Positions 8,454-16,896 are shown, counted from the first letter of the stretch. The stretch is DNA of 50,373 nt from an uncultured Clostridia bacterium (GCA_947632035.1 CANRNR010000014.1:1-50373), one strand, 5' to 3'. Numbers and translations are program-made. Notes: generated from the letters alone by a model not told the origin.

Positions 8454-8699
8454 ATGTTAAATGATGAAATTTGTAAATTAAGAGAAAAATTACATGAAAG
8501 TATTCTTAAGAAAAATGATTATGAAGTTACTTACCAACTTAGCGTGGAATTGGACCAGTTAATTGCAGAATATTATAGAAAAGATGTTGATTTAAACAGC
8601 AAAAATAAGAAAAAAAGACTAACAAATGAAAAGAAAAGTAAAAGTACAAAACGCAAATTAAATAAAAATAAAGAAAAGAGTATAAGTTATTCTGAATAA
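8454..8699 (+). CDS. Spo0E-like aspartyl-phosphate phosphatase family protein
   Basis: An 81-aa protein. The first 42 residues match the Spo0E-like pattern: a helix with LREKLHESI, then a second helix with the signature SVELDQLIAEYY (residues 30-41; family consensus S-x-E-L-D-x-L-I). Spo0E family members are two-helix hairpins that dephosphorylate the sporulation regulator Spo0A. The remaining half (43-81) is a strongly basic Lys/Asn/Ser tail not found in the core family, which might bind nucleic acid. The gene is alone, with its own promoter and a terminator at 8737. Ribosome site GAGGAG lies at 8437-8442. The family call is fairly good; action on Spo0A here is inferred. Confidence 0.72.
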   Translation: MLNDEICKLREKLHESILKKNDYEVTYQLSVELDQLIAEYYRKDVDLNSKNKKKRLTNEKKSKSTKRKLNKNKEKSISYSE

Positions 8700-8736
8700 A
8701 ATCCATAGTTATTATAGGTATAAATTTTGAATAATG

Positions 8737-8781
8737 CATATAATCGTTAGATTGATATCTAGTGGTTATATGTATTTTTTG
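8737..8781 (+). terminator. Terminator after the Spo0E-like gene
   Basis: An interrupted stem: CATATAA (8737-8743) / TTATATG (8766-8772) outside and TAGAT (8748-8752) / ATCTA (8757-8761) inside, followed by TATTTTTT. Confidence 0.65.
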
Positions 8782-8856
8782 TTACAAAAATATTACATTT
8801 TCATTACATTTATATAAAAACATAGCAAACAAAAATAAGATATGTTAATATAATAC

Positions 8857-8885
8857 TTGAAAATATGCGAAAAATGTTGTATAAT
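8857..8885 (+). promoter_or_regulatory. Promoter of pilin gene 1 and head of the secretion locus
   Basis: TTGAAA (8857-8862), 17 bp, TATAAT (8880-8885): a near-consensus sigma-A promoter 71 bp before the first pilin start. AAAGGAGG at 8942-8949 is the ribosome site. Confidence 0.8.
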
Positions 8886-8956
8886 AAATAATAACCATAT
8901 GTAAAAGTGTGATTATGTAATTTATATAACTATTATAGAGCAAAGGAGGAAAAACT

Positions 8957-9430
8957 ATGAAAAAAAGTAAGAAAATATTAGTTTTTATTATGTTACTTAT
9001 TTTAACAATAGTTATTACTCCTAATTTTGTCAAAGCGACACAATATGCAATATATGATCCAGTAACACTTACTGACGGCGGCGGAGGTGGCGGAAGCGGA
9101 ACAATTGAAGATCCTAGTAGTGCTGATGTAACAGATTATCCAAGTAAATTTAAACCAAATCAACTTGATAGTGCAGACACAGAACCAATTGTTTCAAAAG
9201 CAAATAAAGTTATAGGGGCAATTACCACAGTTGGTGTAGTTGTATCAGTAGTCGCAACTTTAATTTTAGGTCTTAAGTTTATGATGGGAAGTGTAGCAGA
9301 AAAGGCAGAATATAAAAAGAGTATGGTTCCATATATAATAGGAATAGCATTTTTATTCACAACTTCTATTATAGTAAAATTAATAGCATCATTAGTTACA
9401 AGTACATCGCTTTCAGCGAATATTTTATAA
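8957..9430 (+). CDS. VirB2/TrbC-like type IV secretion pilin 1
   Basis: A 157-aa small membrane protein. Signal peptide at residues 1-28 (basic start, hydrophobic core, cleavage near VKA-TQ). Then a spacer with six glycines in a row (about 42-47) and two hydrophobic helices (about 87-108 and 121-143), joined by the loop GLKFMMGSVAEKAEYKK. This loop, with MMGS-x3-KAEYKK, recurs in the third pilin and is typical of the T4SS_pilin type. Such pilins assemble into a filament or channel after loss of the signal peptide. Of the three pilins this one alone has a glycine-rich N-terminal extension, which may be surface-exposed. It heads the secretion locus. Confidence 0.82.
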   Translation: MKKSKKILVFIMLLILTIVITPNFVKATQYAIYDPVTLTDGGGGGGSGTIEDPSSADVTDYPSKFKPNQLDSADTEPIVSKANKVIGAITTVGVVVSVVATLILGLKFMMGSVAEKAEYKKSMVPYIIGIAFLFTTSIIVKLIASLVTSTSLSANIL

Positions 9431-9447
9431 TATAAATTAAAAATAAA

Positions 9448-9476
9448 TTGCAAATGAAAAAAGTATATAGTATAAT
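9448..9476 (+). promoter_or_regulatory. Separate promoter of pilin gene 2
   Basis: TTGCAA (9448-9453), 17 bp, TATAAT (9471-9476), directly followed by the ribosome site GGGAGTG. Confidence 0.7.
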
Positions 9477-9495
9477 AAAAAGGGAGTGACGAATT

Positions 9496-9873
9496 ATGGT
9501 GAAAAAAACATTTTTTATAATTTGTATAGCGTTAATATTCACTATATTTGTACATCCATTTTATTTCGTACAAGCATCTAGCAATTTTGTGTCAGGTGCT
9601 GACAATTTCTTGAACTCTGGAAAAGATACATTTCAGGAAGCAGTTGATCAAGAAAAATTAAAGGAAGCATCAGATTTAATATATAATACTTTATTAATCG
9701 TAGGAACTTGTGCAGCAGCTATTATGGGTGGCATTTTAGGATTACAATTTATTATGGGAAGTGTAGAACAAAAAGTAAAGGTAAAAGAATCTATAATACC
9801 ATTTATAATTGGATGTGTTGTTCTTTTTGGAGCATTTGGTATTTGGAGATTAGTAATTTTACTTTTAAGATAA
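9496..9873 (+). CDS. VirB2-like pilin 2 (divergent)
   Basis: A 125-aa protein with a signal peptide (1-28, cleavage near VQA-SS), a soluble stretch of about 40 residues and two hydrophobic helices (about 68-90 and 101-124). The inter-helix loop reads GLQFIMGSVEQKVKVKES, a relative of the loop in the neighbouring pilins but without the KAEYKK core. It ends right after the second helix. It is the most divergent of the three and could be a minor pilin or a cap. It has its own promoter, so its level may be set independently of pilin 1. Start ATG 9496 follows GGGAGTG. Confidence 0.72.
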   Translation: MVKKTFFIICIALIFTIFVHPFYFVQASSNFVSGADNFLNSGKDTFQEAVDQEKLKEASDLIYNTLLIVGTCAAAIMGGILGLQFIMGSVEQKVKVKESIIPFIIGCVVLFGAFGIWRLVILLLR

Positions 9874-9906
9874 AGAAATATAGAATTATTTAATTAGATT
9901 TTAAAA

Positions 9907-9934
9907 TTGTTTCAAATTTATGAAACATTATAAT
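9907..9934 (+). promoter_or_regulatory. Promoter of pilin gene 3 with a dyad between -35 and -10
   Basis: TTGTTT (9907-9912), 16 bp, TATAAT (9929-9934). GTTTCA (9909-9914) and TGAAAC (9921-9926) form a perfect 6-bp dyad with 6-bp spacing that fills the promoter spacer, a position typical of a repressor operator. Confidence 0.5.
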
Positions 9935-9971
9935 TATAAAAATTCATAAAATGAAAGGAAGGATATTTATT

Positions 9972-10349
9972 ATGAAAAAATCTATGAAAATCATGTCAGT
10001 AATGTTAATGGTAGTTATGGTACTTTTTACAATGACAACAATGGTTAGCGCAACTAATAAGCTTAATTCAGTAGACTTAGCAAATAGTCTATATGCACAA
10101 AATACTTCAGCTAGCGGATCTGTTCAAAACATTGGTAACCAACTTATTGGTATTATCACAACAGTTGGTGTTGTTGTAGCAGTTGTTATTCTATTAGTAT
10201 TAGGTATTAAATACATGATGGGAAGTGCTTCAGAAAAAGCAGAATACAAGAAGACAATGATTCCATACTTAGTAGGTGCGATTTTAATATTTGGTGCATC
10301 AGCTATAACAAAAGTTGTTGTAAACTTAGCATCTAACATAAAAGCATAG
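9972..10349 (+). CDS. VirB2-like pilin 3
   Basis: A 125-aa protein. Signal peptide at 1-28 (MKKSMKIM start, cleavage near VSA-TN), a short mature N-terminus and two hydrophobic helices (about 52-76 and 88-115), linked by GIKYMMGSASEKAEYKKT, nearly the same loop as in pilin 1. An in-frame ATG lies 21 bases upstream at 9951, but the sequence AAAGGAAGG falls between the two and fits as ribosome site for ATG 9972; the shorter form also gives a normal signal peptide. The strong terminator after it (10391) closes the pilin group. Probably the major subunit by its compact form, which is an inference. Confidence 0.82.
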   Translation: MKKSMKIMSVMLMVVMVLFTMTTMVSATNKLNSVDLANSLYAQNTSASGSVQNIGNQLIGIITTVGVVVAVVILLVLGIKYMMGSASEKAEYKKTMIPYLVGAILIFGASAITKVVVNLASNIKA

Positions 10350-10390
10350 GATATATTACAAGATAATTACAATATTATTACAAAATTATT

Positions 10391-10418
10391 AAAAAGTGCA
10401 TATTAATGCACTTTTTTT
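10391..10418 (+). terminator. Terminator closing the pilin genes
   Basis: A perfect 11-bp stem AAAAAGTGCAT (10391-10401) / ATGCACTTTTT (10406-10416), loop ATTA, with the T-run reaching 10418. It separates the pilins from the machinery genes. Confidence 0.9.
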
Positions 10419-10427
10419 ATATTTTTA

Positions 10428-10457
10428 TTTACAAAATTCGCTATTATTTGATATAAT
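10428..10457 (+). promoter_or_regulatory. Promoter of the machinery operon (PrgI onward)
   Basis: TTTACA (10428-10433), 18 bp, TATAAT (10452-10457). AAAGGAGGAAA at 10496-10506 is the ribosome site of the first gene. Confidence 0.65.
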
Positions 10458-10512
10458 TATAATAAGTATAATTAGATTTATATAGAAATTAAAACAAAGG
10501 AGGAAAGCCATA

Positions 10513-10854
10513 ATGGGTACCTATGAATTACCTAGAAATGTAAAAGGCGAAGGTAGAATTTTATTTATTTTTTCTACAAAAAGTTTTATTTATACTATTG
10601 TAGCAGCTCTCATTGGACTTCCATTTTATTTCATCTTTTCTGCATTTAATATGAAAATGGTTGGAATCATAATCGTAGCATCTATTGCAGTAATTGGTTT
10701 TGCAATCGGAACATTTAAAATGCCAGAATTAGGAAGATTTGAATTTACTAAGAAAACAGGTGGAGAAAACATAGATGAAATAATAAAACGTGCAATAAAA
10801 TTTAAAACAAGACGGAAAGAAAATATATGTTTACAAGGAGGGAAAAAACAATGA
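10513..10854 (+). CDS. PrgI-family (VirB3-like) inner-membrane protein
   Basis: A 113-aa protein with two adjacent hydrophobic helices (about 26-45 and 50-70), preceded by the short motif YELPRNVKGEGRIL and followed by MPELGRFEFTKKTGGENIDEII. This compact form, with ELP/VP near the N-terminus and a charged amphipathic tail, is that of the PrgI family, the Gram-positive counterpart of VirB3, which anchors the VirB4 ATPase. Its stop codon overlaps the start of the next gene (ATGA at 10851-10854), indicating translational coupling. The synteny with VirB4 supports the call. Confidence 0.83.
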   Translation: MGTYELPRNVKGEGRILFIFSTKSFIYTIVAALIGLPFYFIFSAFNMKMVGIIIVASIAVIGFAIGTFKMPELGRFEFTKKTGGENIDEIIKRAIKFKTRRKENICLQGGKKQ

Positions 10855-12077
10855 TTGATACAATGACAATAGGATTAGTAATAGTTTTATGTGTAATGTT
10901 ATTTTTACTTGGAATTCTTTGCTTCTTATATCTGAAATCTAAAAAGTTAGAAAAAGAGGCTACACAAGAAAATCCTAACAATGAGGAAGAAATAAATAAG
11001 AAAACTAAGGTCTTTTCTACAGTTCCTGTTTTTGACTTTATGGAATTTGATAAGGTTGAAGATAATATGATTTGTACTAAAAATGGATTAAAATACATTA
11101 TGGTAGTAGAATGCCAAGGTGTCAATTATGACTTGATGTCAGAAGTTGAAAAAAATGCAGTAGAAGAAGGATTTATTCAGTTCTTAAATACTTTGAGACA
11201 TCCAATTCAAATATATACACAAACTAGAACGATAAATCTAGAAAGTAGTATTCAAAATTATCGTGTAAAAGTAGATGAAATACAACAAGAATTAGATAAC
11301 GAAAAGAAAAAATACGATAAAATGTTAAATTCTGGAGAATATTCACAAGAAGAATTAAATGCAGCATTTTATGAATTAACAAAGTTAACAAACCTTTATG
11401 AGTATGGAAAAGATATTATATATACTACAGAAAGAATGAGTTTAAATAAAAGTGTATTAAATCAAAAATATTATGTGGTTATTCCATATTACTCAGAAGA
11501 ATTAAAGGAAAATGATTTTGATAAACAAGAAATTAGAAATTTGGCTTTCTCTGAATTATATACAAGAGCACAATCAGTTATTAGAACATTAGGTGTTTGC
11601 GGGATAAATGGTAAAGTTTTAGATTCTAATGAATTAGTAGATTTACTATATGTAGCTTACAATCGTGATGATGCAGAAATTTATGGAGTTGATAAAGCTT
11701 TAAATGCTGGATATGATGAATTATATTCAACAGCTCCTGATGTATTAGATAAAAAGATAAAAGCCCTAGATGAAAAGATAGAAAGAGAAGCTTTTGAAAA
11801 GGCAAATGAAAAAATATCTGAAGCAAAATCAGAAAAAGAGAAGAAATATAACAAAAAGAAAGATGAAATGGAAGACTTAATTGATGAAATGGCAAAATTC
11901 ATTATTTCACAAAACAGCAAAATTTTAGGACAAGATGTTGCTGAAAATGCAATAGAAAAAATAGATACTGATGCAGTCAAGAGACGAGGAAGACCAAAGA
12001 AAAAAGTAAATAAAGAAGGAGGTACAAAAGAAGATGAGCAAGAAAGACAAACAACAAAAGCTACAAAATCAGCTTAA
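10851..12077 (+). CDS. TraC-like membrane-anchored component with an AT-hook-like tail
   Basis: A 408-aa protein. One N-terminal membrane helix (about 5-28), a cytoplasmic domain (about 60-290) resembling the TraC-like domain found next to VirB4 in Gram-positive systems (FMEFDKVEDNMICTKNGLKY, then MSEVEKNAVEEGFIQFLNTL), with a coiled-coil insert around 120-160. A long charged coiled coil follows (about 290-360). The C-terminus has KRRGRPKKK (377-385), the core of an AT-hook, so DNA contact is conceivable but not shown. An upstream in-frame ATG at 10827 was rejected, because AAGGAGGG lies between it and ATG 10851, which overlaps the prgI stop. The last 44 nt overlap the VirB4 gene. It probably couples PrgI and VirB4; exact role unknown. 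Confidence 0.7.
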   Translation: MIDTMTIGLVIVLCVMLFLLGILCFLYLKSKKLEKEATQENPNNEEEINKKTKVFSTVPVFDFMEFDKVEDNMICTKNGLKYIMVVECQGVNYDLMSEVEKNAVEEGFIQFLNTLRHPIQIYTQTRTINLESSIQNYRVKVDEIQQELDNEKKKYDKMLNSGEYSQEELNAAFYELTKLTNLYEYGKDIIYTTERMSLNKSVLNQKYYVVIPYYSEELKENDFDKQEIRNLAFSELYTRAQSVIRTLGVCGINGKVLDSNELVDLLYVAYNRDDAEIYGVDKALNAGYDELYSTAPDVLDKKIKALDEKIEREAFEKANEKISEAKSEKEKKYNKKKDEMEDLIDEMAKFIISQNSKILGQDVAENAIEKIDTDAVKRRGRPKKKVNKEGGTKEDEQERQTTKATKSA

Positions 12078-14010
12078 TGATTATTCAAAGCCTGATGAGT
12101 ATAAAATTTTAAGAAAGAAGACAATTAAAGAATTAATAGCACCATCTGGAATAGATGCAAGTAATATAGATCACTTAGAAATAATTTCAAATGTAACAAG
12201 ATATGCAAGAAGCTTTTTCATATCTGCTCTACCAAGAATGTGTACTTTCCCTGAATTATTTAGAGATATGTATTTATTTGGAGATATTAATACATCAATA
12301 TATATTAATCCAATGCAAGAGTCTAAGTCACAAAATGATTTAAATAGAGTTATAAATGAGCTAGAAACAGAAAGAATTGTAGCTGCAGATAGAGGAAATA
12401 TTAACAGGGAGAGTATTTTAACTCAAAAAAGATTAGAAGCAGAACAATTAAGAGATGAGATAGCAGCAGGATTTAATAAATTATATGAAGCTTCAATTGT
12501 AGCTACATTATTTGCATATAGCTTAAAAGATCTTAACAAGTATACAAAGTTATTAACAACAGAAATGTCAAAATCTTTAGTAAATATAAAAAGTGCATGG
12601 GCAATGCAAGAAGAAGCATTCCAATCAAACTTACCTTTGATGGAAGATAAAATTAGAAAAACACATACTTTTGACCGTAGGTCTATGGGAACAGTATTCC
12701 CATTTACTACATCAGAAGTAGGACATCCAACAGGAATTCCACTTGGAATTAATAAACAGACTGGTGTACCAATCTTGTTTGATAACTTCCACAATTCATT
12801 AACAAATTATAACATGGTTATATTTGCTAAATCTGGTGCTGGTAAATCAGTTACTATGAAAACTTTAATTTCTCGTTCAGCAGTTTTAATGGGAATACAA
12901 AGTTTAGCACTAGATGCTGAAGGTGAGTATAGCATAGTTGCAGAGAGCTTAGGTGGAGTTAATGTAGTATTATCTCCAACATCAAAAACAGTTATAAACA
13001 TCTTTGATATTGAAACAGAGGTAATTAAAGATGAAATAACAGGTAGAGATAGAGTAGTACTAAATGTAGAAAACAAAGTAGAGGACGTAACACAAGCTTT
13101 ACTTACAATGGCAAGAGGTAGTACTAGAAGCCAGGAAGTAAATGAACTTACAAAACAAATTATAGCAGAATCTGTAAGTGAGGAATATGCAGCAAATGGA
13201 ATTAATTCTGATCCAGATAGCCTATATGAAGCTTCTGGCAATATGAAGTCTGGAAATATGTTAGGAAAAGAAAAGAAAAAAATGCCTACAATAGGTTCTT
13301 GGTATAAAAGAATACAACAAAAAGCAGCAGACAATAAAAATGCAGATTATAGCTTCCATTATAGTTATTTATTAAAAGTTATGAAACAATACATAAGAGA
13401 GTATGATGGACAAATGGCATATTTTGATGGACAATCTACATTTGATTTGCTAGATGGTACATTATTTATAAACCTAGATATTTCACAATTAGAGGAAAGA
13501 TTCGCAAGGCCTTTAGCACAACAAATATTGCTTGCATGGATTTGGGAAAAATATGTTAAGAAAAATAGTGAAGATAGAACAAAGGCAGCTAAGAAGAGGG
13601 TTTTAGTGGATGAGGCATGGATGCTTTTACCATACCCAGAAGCTGTTGATTTCTTAAATACAATGGCACGTCGTGCAAGAAAAAGAAATGTATCACTTGC
13701 TATTATTTCACAAAGATTTCAAGACTTTTATGAAAAACCAGAAGCACAAGCAGTTTTAACATCATCAGATACAAAGCTATTTTTAGCACAAGATAAATCA
13801 GAAATACAGTATTTAAAAGAAGTATTTAAATTAAGTGAAGGTGAAGCAAACTTTTTAATAACCTGTTTTAAAGGTGAAGGACTTTTAAAAGTAGGGGCAG
13901 ATAGTGCAATTATTCAAATACAACCTACTGCAAAAGAATTTGAATTTGTTGAAACAAACTTAAATAAATTAGCACAAAAGAAGAGTAGAGGTCAAAGACA
14001 GCTTTATTAG
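12034..14010 (+). CDS. VirB4-family secretion ATPase
   Basis: A 658-aa hexameric-type ATPase that powers type IV secretion and pilus assembly. The N-terminal domain (about 1-225) has the family pattern TRYARSFFISALPRMC followed by a helical coiled segment (about 100-200). The ATPase domain has Walker A AKSGAGKS (265-272; Lys271), a following LDAEGEYS, and Walker B VLVDEAW (523-529; Asp526-Glu527), then ARKRNVSLAIISQRFQDF, the sensor region with arginines and a glutamine. No transmembrane helix is evident. ATG 12034 lies inside the end of the previous gene and is preceded by AAGGAGG, so the two are translationally coupled. The stop TAG overlaps the ribosome site of the next gene. This is the most secure gene of the locus. 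Confidence 0.93.
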   Translation: MSKKDKQQKLQNQLNDYSKPDEYKILRKKTIKELIAPSGIDASNIDHLEIISNVTRYARSFFISALPRMCTFPELFRDMYLFGDINTSIYINPMQESKSQNDLNRVINELETERIVAADRGNINRESILTQKRLEAEQLRDEIAAGFNKLYEASIVATLFAYSLKDLNKYTKLLTTEMSKSLVNIKSAWAMQEEAFQSNLPLMEDKIRKTHTFDRRSMGTVFPFTTSEVGHPTGIPLGINKQTGVPILFDNFHNSLTNYNMVIFAKSGAGKSVTMKTLISRSAVLMGIQSLALDAEGEYSIVAESLGGVNVVLSPTSKTVINIFDIETEVIKDEITGRDRVVLNVENKVEDVTQALLTMARGSTRSQEVNELTKQIIAESVSEEYAANGINSDPDSLYEASGNMKSGNMLGKEKKKMPTIGSWYKRIQQKAADNKNADYSFHYSYLLKVMKQYIREYDGQMAYFDGQSTFDLLDGTLFINLDISQLEERFARPLAQQILLAWIWEKYVKKNSEDRTKAAKKRVLVDEAWMLLPYPEAVDFLNTMARRARKRNVSLAIISQRFQDFYEKPEAQAVLTSSDTKLFLAQDKSEIQYLKEVFKLSEGEANFLITCFKGEGLLKVGADSAIIQIQPTAKEFEFVETNLNKLAQKKSRGQRQLY

Positions 14011-14019
14011 GAGGAAGGT

Positions 14020-16815
14020 ATGAAAAAAATTACAGAGAAAGGAATGACACATAAGATAATTATTACAATACTTTTTGTAATATTATTTAATTTCATATTT
14101 TCTAATGTTTCCCAAGTTAAGGCTACAGATGATAAGAAAGACGGAACAGATTATGGATTTGGGATATTATTCGAGCCAATTAAAGATTTGCTCCTAGGAG
14201 TATCTGATGCAGTTATTTGGGGAATACAATACATAATATTGGGACAAGAGCAAACCTTTCTTGATTTTGCAGAGACCAAAACTCAGTATAGTGGAGGACT
14301 TGGAGCAACTGTACCAGTAGCAGTTCAAACTATAAAATTACCAAAATTTAATATTTCTCCTGAAGAAATGTTTAGTAATAGCGTACCTTTATTAGATGTT
14401 AATTTTTTTAACCCAGCAGAGCCAAAAGCTATGAATGATGAGTATGATGAACAAGAAACCTCCCCAGTAACTACTGCAATTTCAGAAGTAAAATACAAAA
14501 TGAACATGAATAAAGCTATAAAACAATGGTTTAAAGACAATGGTTATGAATATAATAAAAAAAATTTAACAGGACCAAGTAAAAATGAAAAAGGAAATTA
14601 TAGTGCTGAGTATTATTATAAAAATGAACAAAAATCATATAAAATGGAATTTGAGATAACAGAAACAAAAGATGGAACTTGGGGACTTAAAAGAGAAACA
14701 ACCATAAAAGGTTTTTTAACAATTTGTGATATTACACAAGTTCCATCAGATATAGTAGATTCATCATCAATGGAATTACAACCTATAGTTTCAAAGTGGT
14801 ATTATGCATTAAGAAATTTTTCAATAGTAATGTTACTTTCTATACTAGTATATATAGCAATTAGAATAATTATAAGTAGTTCGATGGAAGACAGAGCAAA
14901 ATATAAGACGCGTTTATATGATTGGCTTGTAGCTATGTGCTTAATATTTTTTATGCATTATATAATGTCATTTGCAGTTACTTTGACAGAAGAAATTATA
15001 GATGTAGTAAATAGTGCAAACTTAAAATATGAATGTAATGTAAAATTTAACGGAGATGATGATGTTTATTATACTTTAGATGGAAAAAATGTTGATTATG
15101 ACAGCATAAAATTGGAAACCAACCTGATGGGTAAAGTAAGGCTTGATATGCAAATAATGCCAGAAGAATATACTGATGCTCAAGTATTATTACATAGCTT
15201 TGGATATACAGTAATGTATATGGGGCTAATAATGTATACAGTACTATTCTTATTTAGATATTTAAAAAGGTTGTTAATATTAACATTCCTAACTATGATA
15301 GCACCATTAATGGCTATGACCTACCCATTAGATAAAATGCATGATGGTAAAGCACAAGGATTCATGACATGGCTAAAAGAATATGTATATAATTTATTAA
15401 TACAACCTGTACATTTAATACTATATACAGTTTTAATAGGAACAGCTATAGATTTATTAGATGATAACATTCTTTATTCACTAGTAGCATTTGGTTTTAT
15501 ATTGCAAGCAGAAAAACTAATGATGAAATTCTTTGGATTTAATAAAGCATCTACAGTATCAAGTACATCAGCAGCATTAGGTGGAGCATTAGCTGTTAAA
15601 GGAATTAGTATGCTAAGTCAAAAATTAGGAGGTAATAATAAAAAACCAAATAAAGAACAAAAGGAAAATGATAATAAAATAAAACAAGCAAATAGAAAAC
15701 CAGATAAAGATATAAATCAATTAATGGGAAGTGTATTTGGAACTACTGGAACTGGTTTAGGTGGTGGAAGTAGTCCACAAAATCCACCTACAACAAATGA
15801 AAATCAAGATGCTGAAGGAGATGGCGGAAATCAACCACCAACATATAACGGACAAGACAATGGACAGGGTAATGGGCAAGATAATAGTCAGAATAATGGA
15901 CAAGATAATAGTCAAAATAATGGACAAAATGGTAATCAAATTTTTGATAGTAGTAATACACAACCAAATAATAATAATGAAAATAATAACCAATCAGAAC
16001 AAGCAAACAATAACCCACAAGACAACAACAATTCACAACAAGATGATAATTCACAAGAGCAGCAAGAAAGAGAAGCACTAGAAGAATTGAATAGATTAGC
16101 AAATAGAGATAATGAAAATCAAAATGCTAGACCAAGGAACAATAAAAGAACTCTTACAAAAAGTCAAAGAGTGGTAAAAGGCGCTAAGTATATAGGACCA
16201 CGACTTATAAAAGCTTTAGCAAAAGGAACTTTAAAAGCAGGATTAATGGGAACTGGTGCAACTATAGGATTAACAGCTGGATTAGTATCTGATGATTTCT
16301 CAAATGTGTTTAAATATGGAGCTGTAGGAGCAGGAGCAGGTTTAATAGCAGGAGAAGGACTAGCTAAAAAAGCATTTTCTCTAAAAGATAAGGTTAGTGA
16401 TGAATATAATAAGTTTTATGAGGCAACTCATTCAAAAGAAGAATTAAACTCAAAACTTGAAGAACAAGCATTAAAGAGTGCTAAAAGAATAGAAAAATAT
16501 AAGGAAAAATTTAAAATAACTAAAGTAGAAGCTGAAAAGATGCTACAAGAAGAAGTAAGAAAATATAGAGAGTATGGAGTAACCGATGATGATATAATTA
16601 TAAAAGCTATGAAAGCTAAAGAATTTGGAGATGCAACAACTCCAGAACAAAGAACTTCTAATGAAAGAATTATATTAGCAAAAATGGCACAACAAGTAGG
16701 GGGAAAAGAAGAAAATTATAAGCGTTTAAAAGAAGGCTTAGCAGATAGAGGACTAAGTAATGCAGATGTTAGCAAATACTTAGGAGCTATTAGAACATTT
16801 AATCATTGGGTATAG
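14020..16815 (+). CDS. VirB6/TrbL-like polytopic protein, paralogue 1
   Basis: A 931-aa protein. Parts in order: signal-like helix (about 12-32); a short conserved region with EPIKDLLLGVSDAVIWG; the motif PEEMFSNSVPLLDVNFFNP; a variable predicted outside segment (about 145-250); a conserved core starting LQPIVSKWYYALRN, with membrane helices at about 267-285, 303-325, 395-433, 457-477 and 484-500; an N/Q/G-rich linker (about 580-690); a second conserved hydrophobic pair (about 720-775, GATIGLTAGLVSDDFSNV); and a helical C-terminus ending in a tryptophan-valine. The polytopic core after VirB4 fits VirB6/TrbL, the channel component. Three more paralogues follow. The C-terminal glycine-rich pair is unlike ordinary VirB6. 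Start supported by GGAGGAAGG directly overlapping the VirB4 stop. Confidence 0.75.
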   Translation: MKKITEKGMTHKIIITILFVILFNFIFSNVSQVKATDDKKDGTDYGFGILFEPIKDLLLGVSDAVIWGIQYIILGQEQTFLDFAETKTQYSGGLGATVPVAVQTIKLPKFNISPEEMFSNSVPLLDVNFFNPAEPKAMNDEYDEQETSPVTTAISEVKYKMNMNKAIKQWFKDNGYEYNKKNLTGPSKNEKGNYSAEYYYKNEQKSYKMEFEITETKDGTWGLKRETTIKGFLTICDITQVPSDIVDSSSMELQPIVSKWYYALRNFSIVMLLSILVYIAIRIIISSSMEDRAKYKTRLYDWLVAMCLIFFMHYIMSFAVTLTEEIIDVVNSANLKYECNVKFNGDDDVYYTLDGKNVDYDSIKLETNLMGKVRLDMQIMPEEYTDAQVLLHSFGYTVMYMGLIMYTVLFLFRYLKRLLILTFLTMIAPLMAMTYPLDKMHDGKAQGFMTWLKEYVYNLLIQPVHLILYTVLIGTAIDLLDDNILYSLVAFGFILQAEKLMMKFFGFNKASTVSSTSAALGGALAVKGISMLSQKLGGNNKKPNKEQKENDNKIKQANRKPDKDINQLMGSVFGTTGTGLGGGSSPQNPPTTNENQDAEGDGGNQPPTYNGQDNGQGNGQDNSQNNGQDNSQNNGQNGNQIFDSSNTQPNNNNENNNQSEQANNNPQDNNNSQQDDNSQEQQEREALEELNRLANRDNENQNARPRNNKRTLTKSQRVVKGAKYIGPRLIKALAKGTLKAGLMGTGATIGLTAGLVSDDFSNVFKYGAVGAGAGLIAGEGLAKKAFSLKDKVSDEYNKFYEATHSKEELNSKLEEQALKSAKRIEKYKEKFKITKVEAEKMLQEEVRKYREYGVTDDDIIIKAMKAKEFGDATTPEQRTSNERIILAKMAQQVGGKEENYKRLKEGLADRGLSNADVSKYLGAIRTFNHWV
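15850..15933 (+). repeat. 12-bp minisatellite in the linker of VirB6-like paralogue 1
   Basis: Seven imperfect 12-bp units of the type GGACAAGATAAT / AGTCAAAATAAT, encoding the repeated tetrapeptides GQDN/SQNN. The unit length is a multiple of three, so copy number can change without a frameshift. Confidence 0.8.
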
Positions 16816-16858
16816 AGCAATTAGTTAGAAATATTTTTAGTACAAGAAAGGAAGCTTT

Positions 16859-16883
16859 TATATATTTAAAATTTAAATATATA
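16859..16883. repeat. AT-rich palindrome before VirB6-like paralogue 2
   Basis: TATATATTTAAA and TTTAAATATATA form a perfect 12-bp dyad around a central A. It stands 13 bp upstream of the start codon, where a strong ribosome site is missing (only AAGCAAGAG). A hairpin here could affect translation or mRNA stability. A related, weaker AT dyad (about 19780-19811) precedes paralogue 3. Confidence 0.5.
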
Positions 16884-16896
16884 AAGCAAGAGTAAT

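Noticed and set aside
9951-9971. Earlier start for pilin 3 at ATG 9951
   Set aside because: The ribosome site AAAGGAAGG lies downstream of it, directly before ATG 9972, and the shorter form gives a standard signal peptide.
10827-10850. Earlier start for the TraC-like protein at 10827
   Set aside because: AAGGAGGG falls inside that extension; ATG 10851 overlaps the prgI stop (ATGA), a typical coupling arrangement.
15757-16102. Long open frames on either strand inside the N/Q-rich linkers (also 21766-22066, 24484-24735, 48589-49153)
   Set aside because: They arise from low-complexity repeats lacking stops in several frames, have no ribosome site and no recognisable protein pattern.
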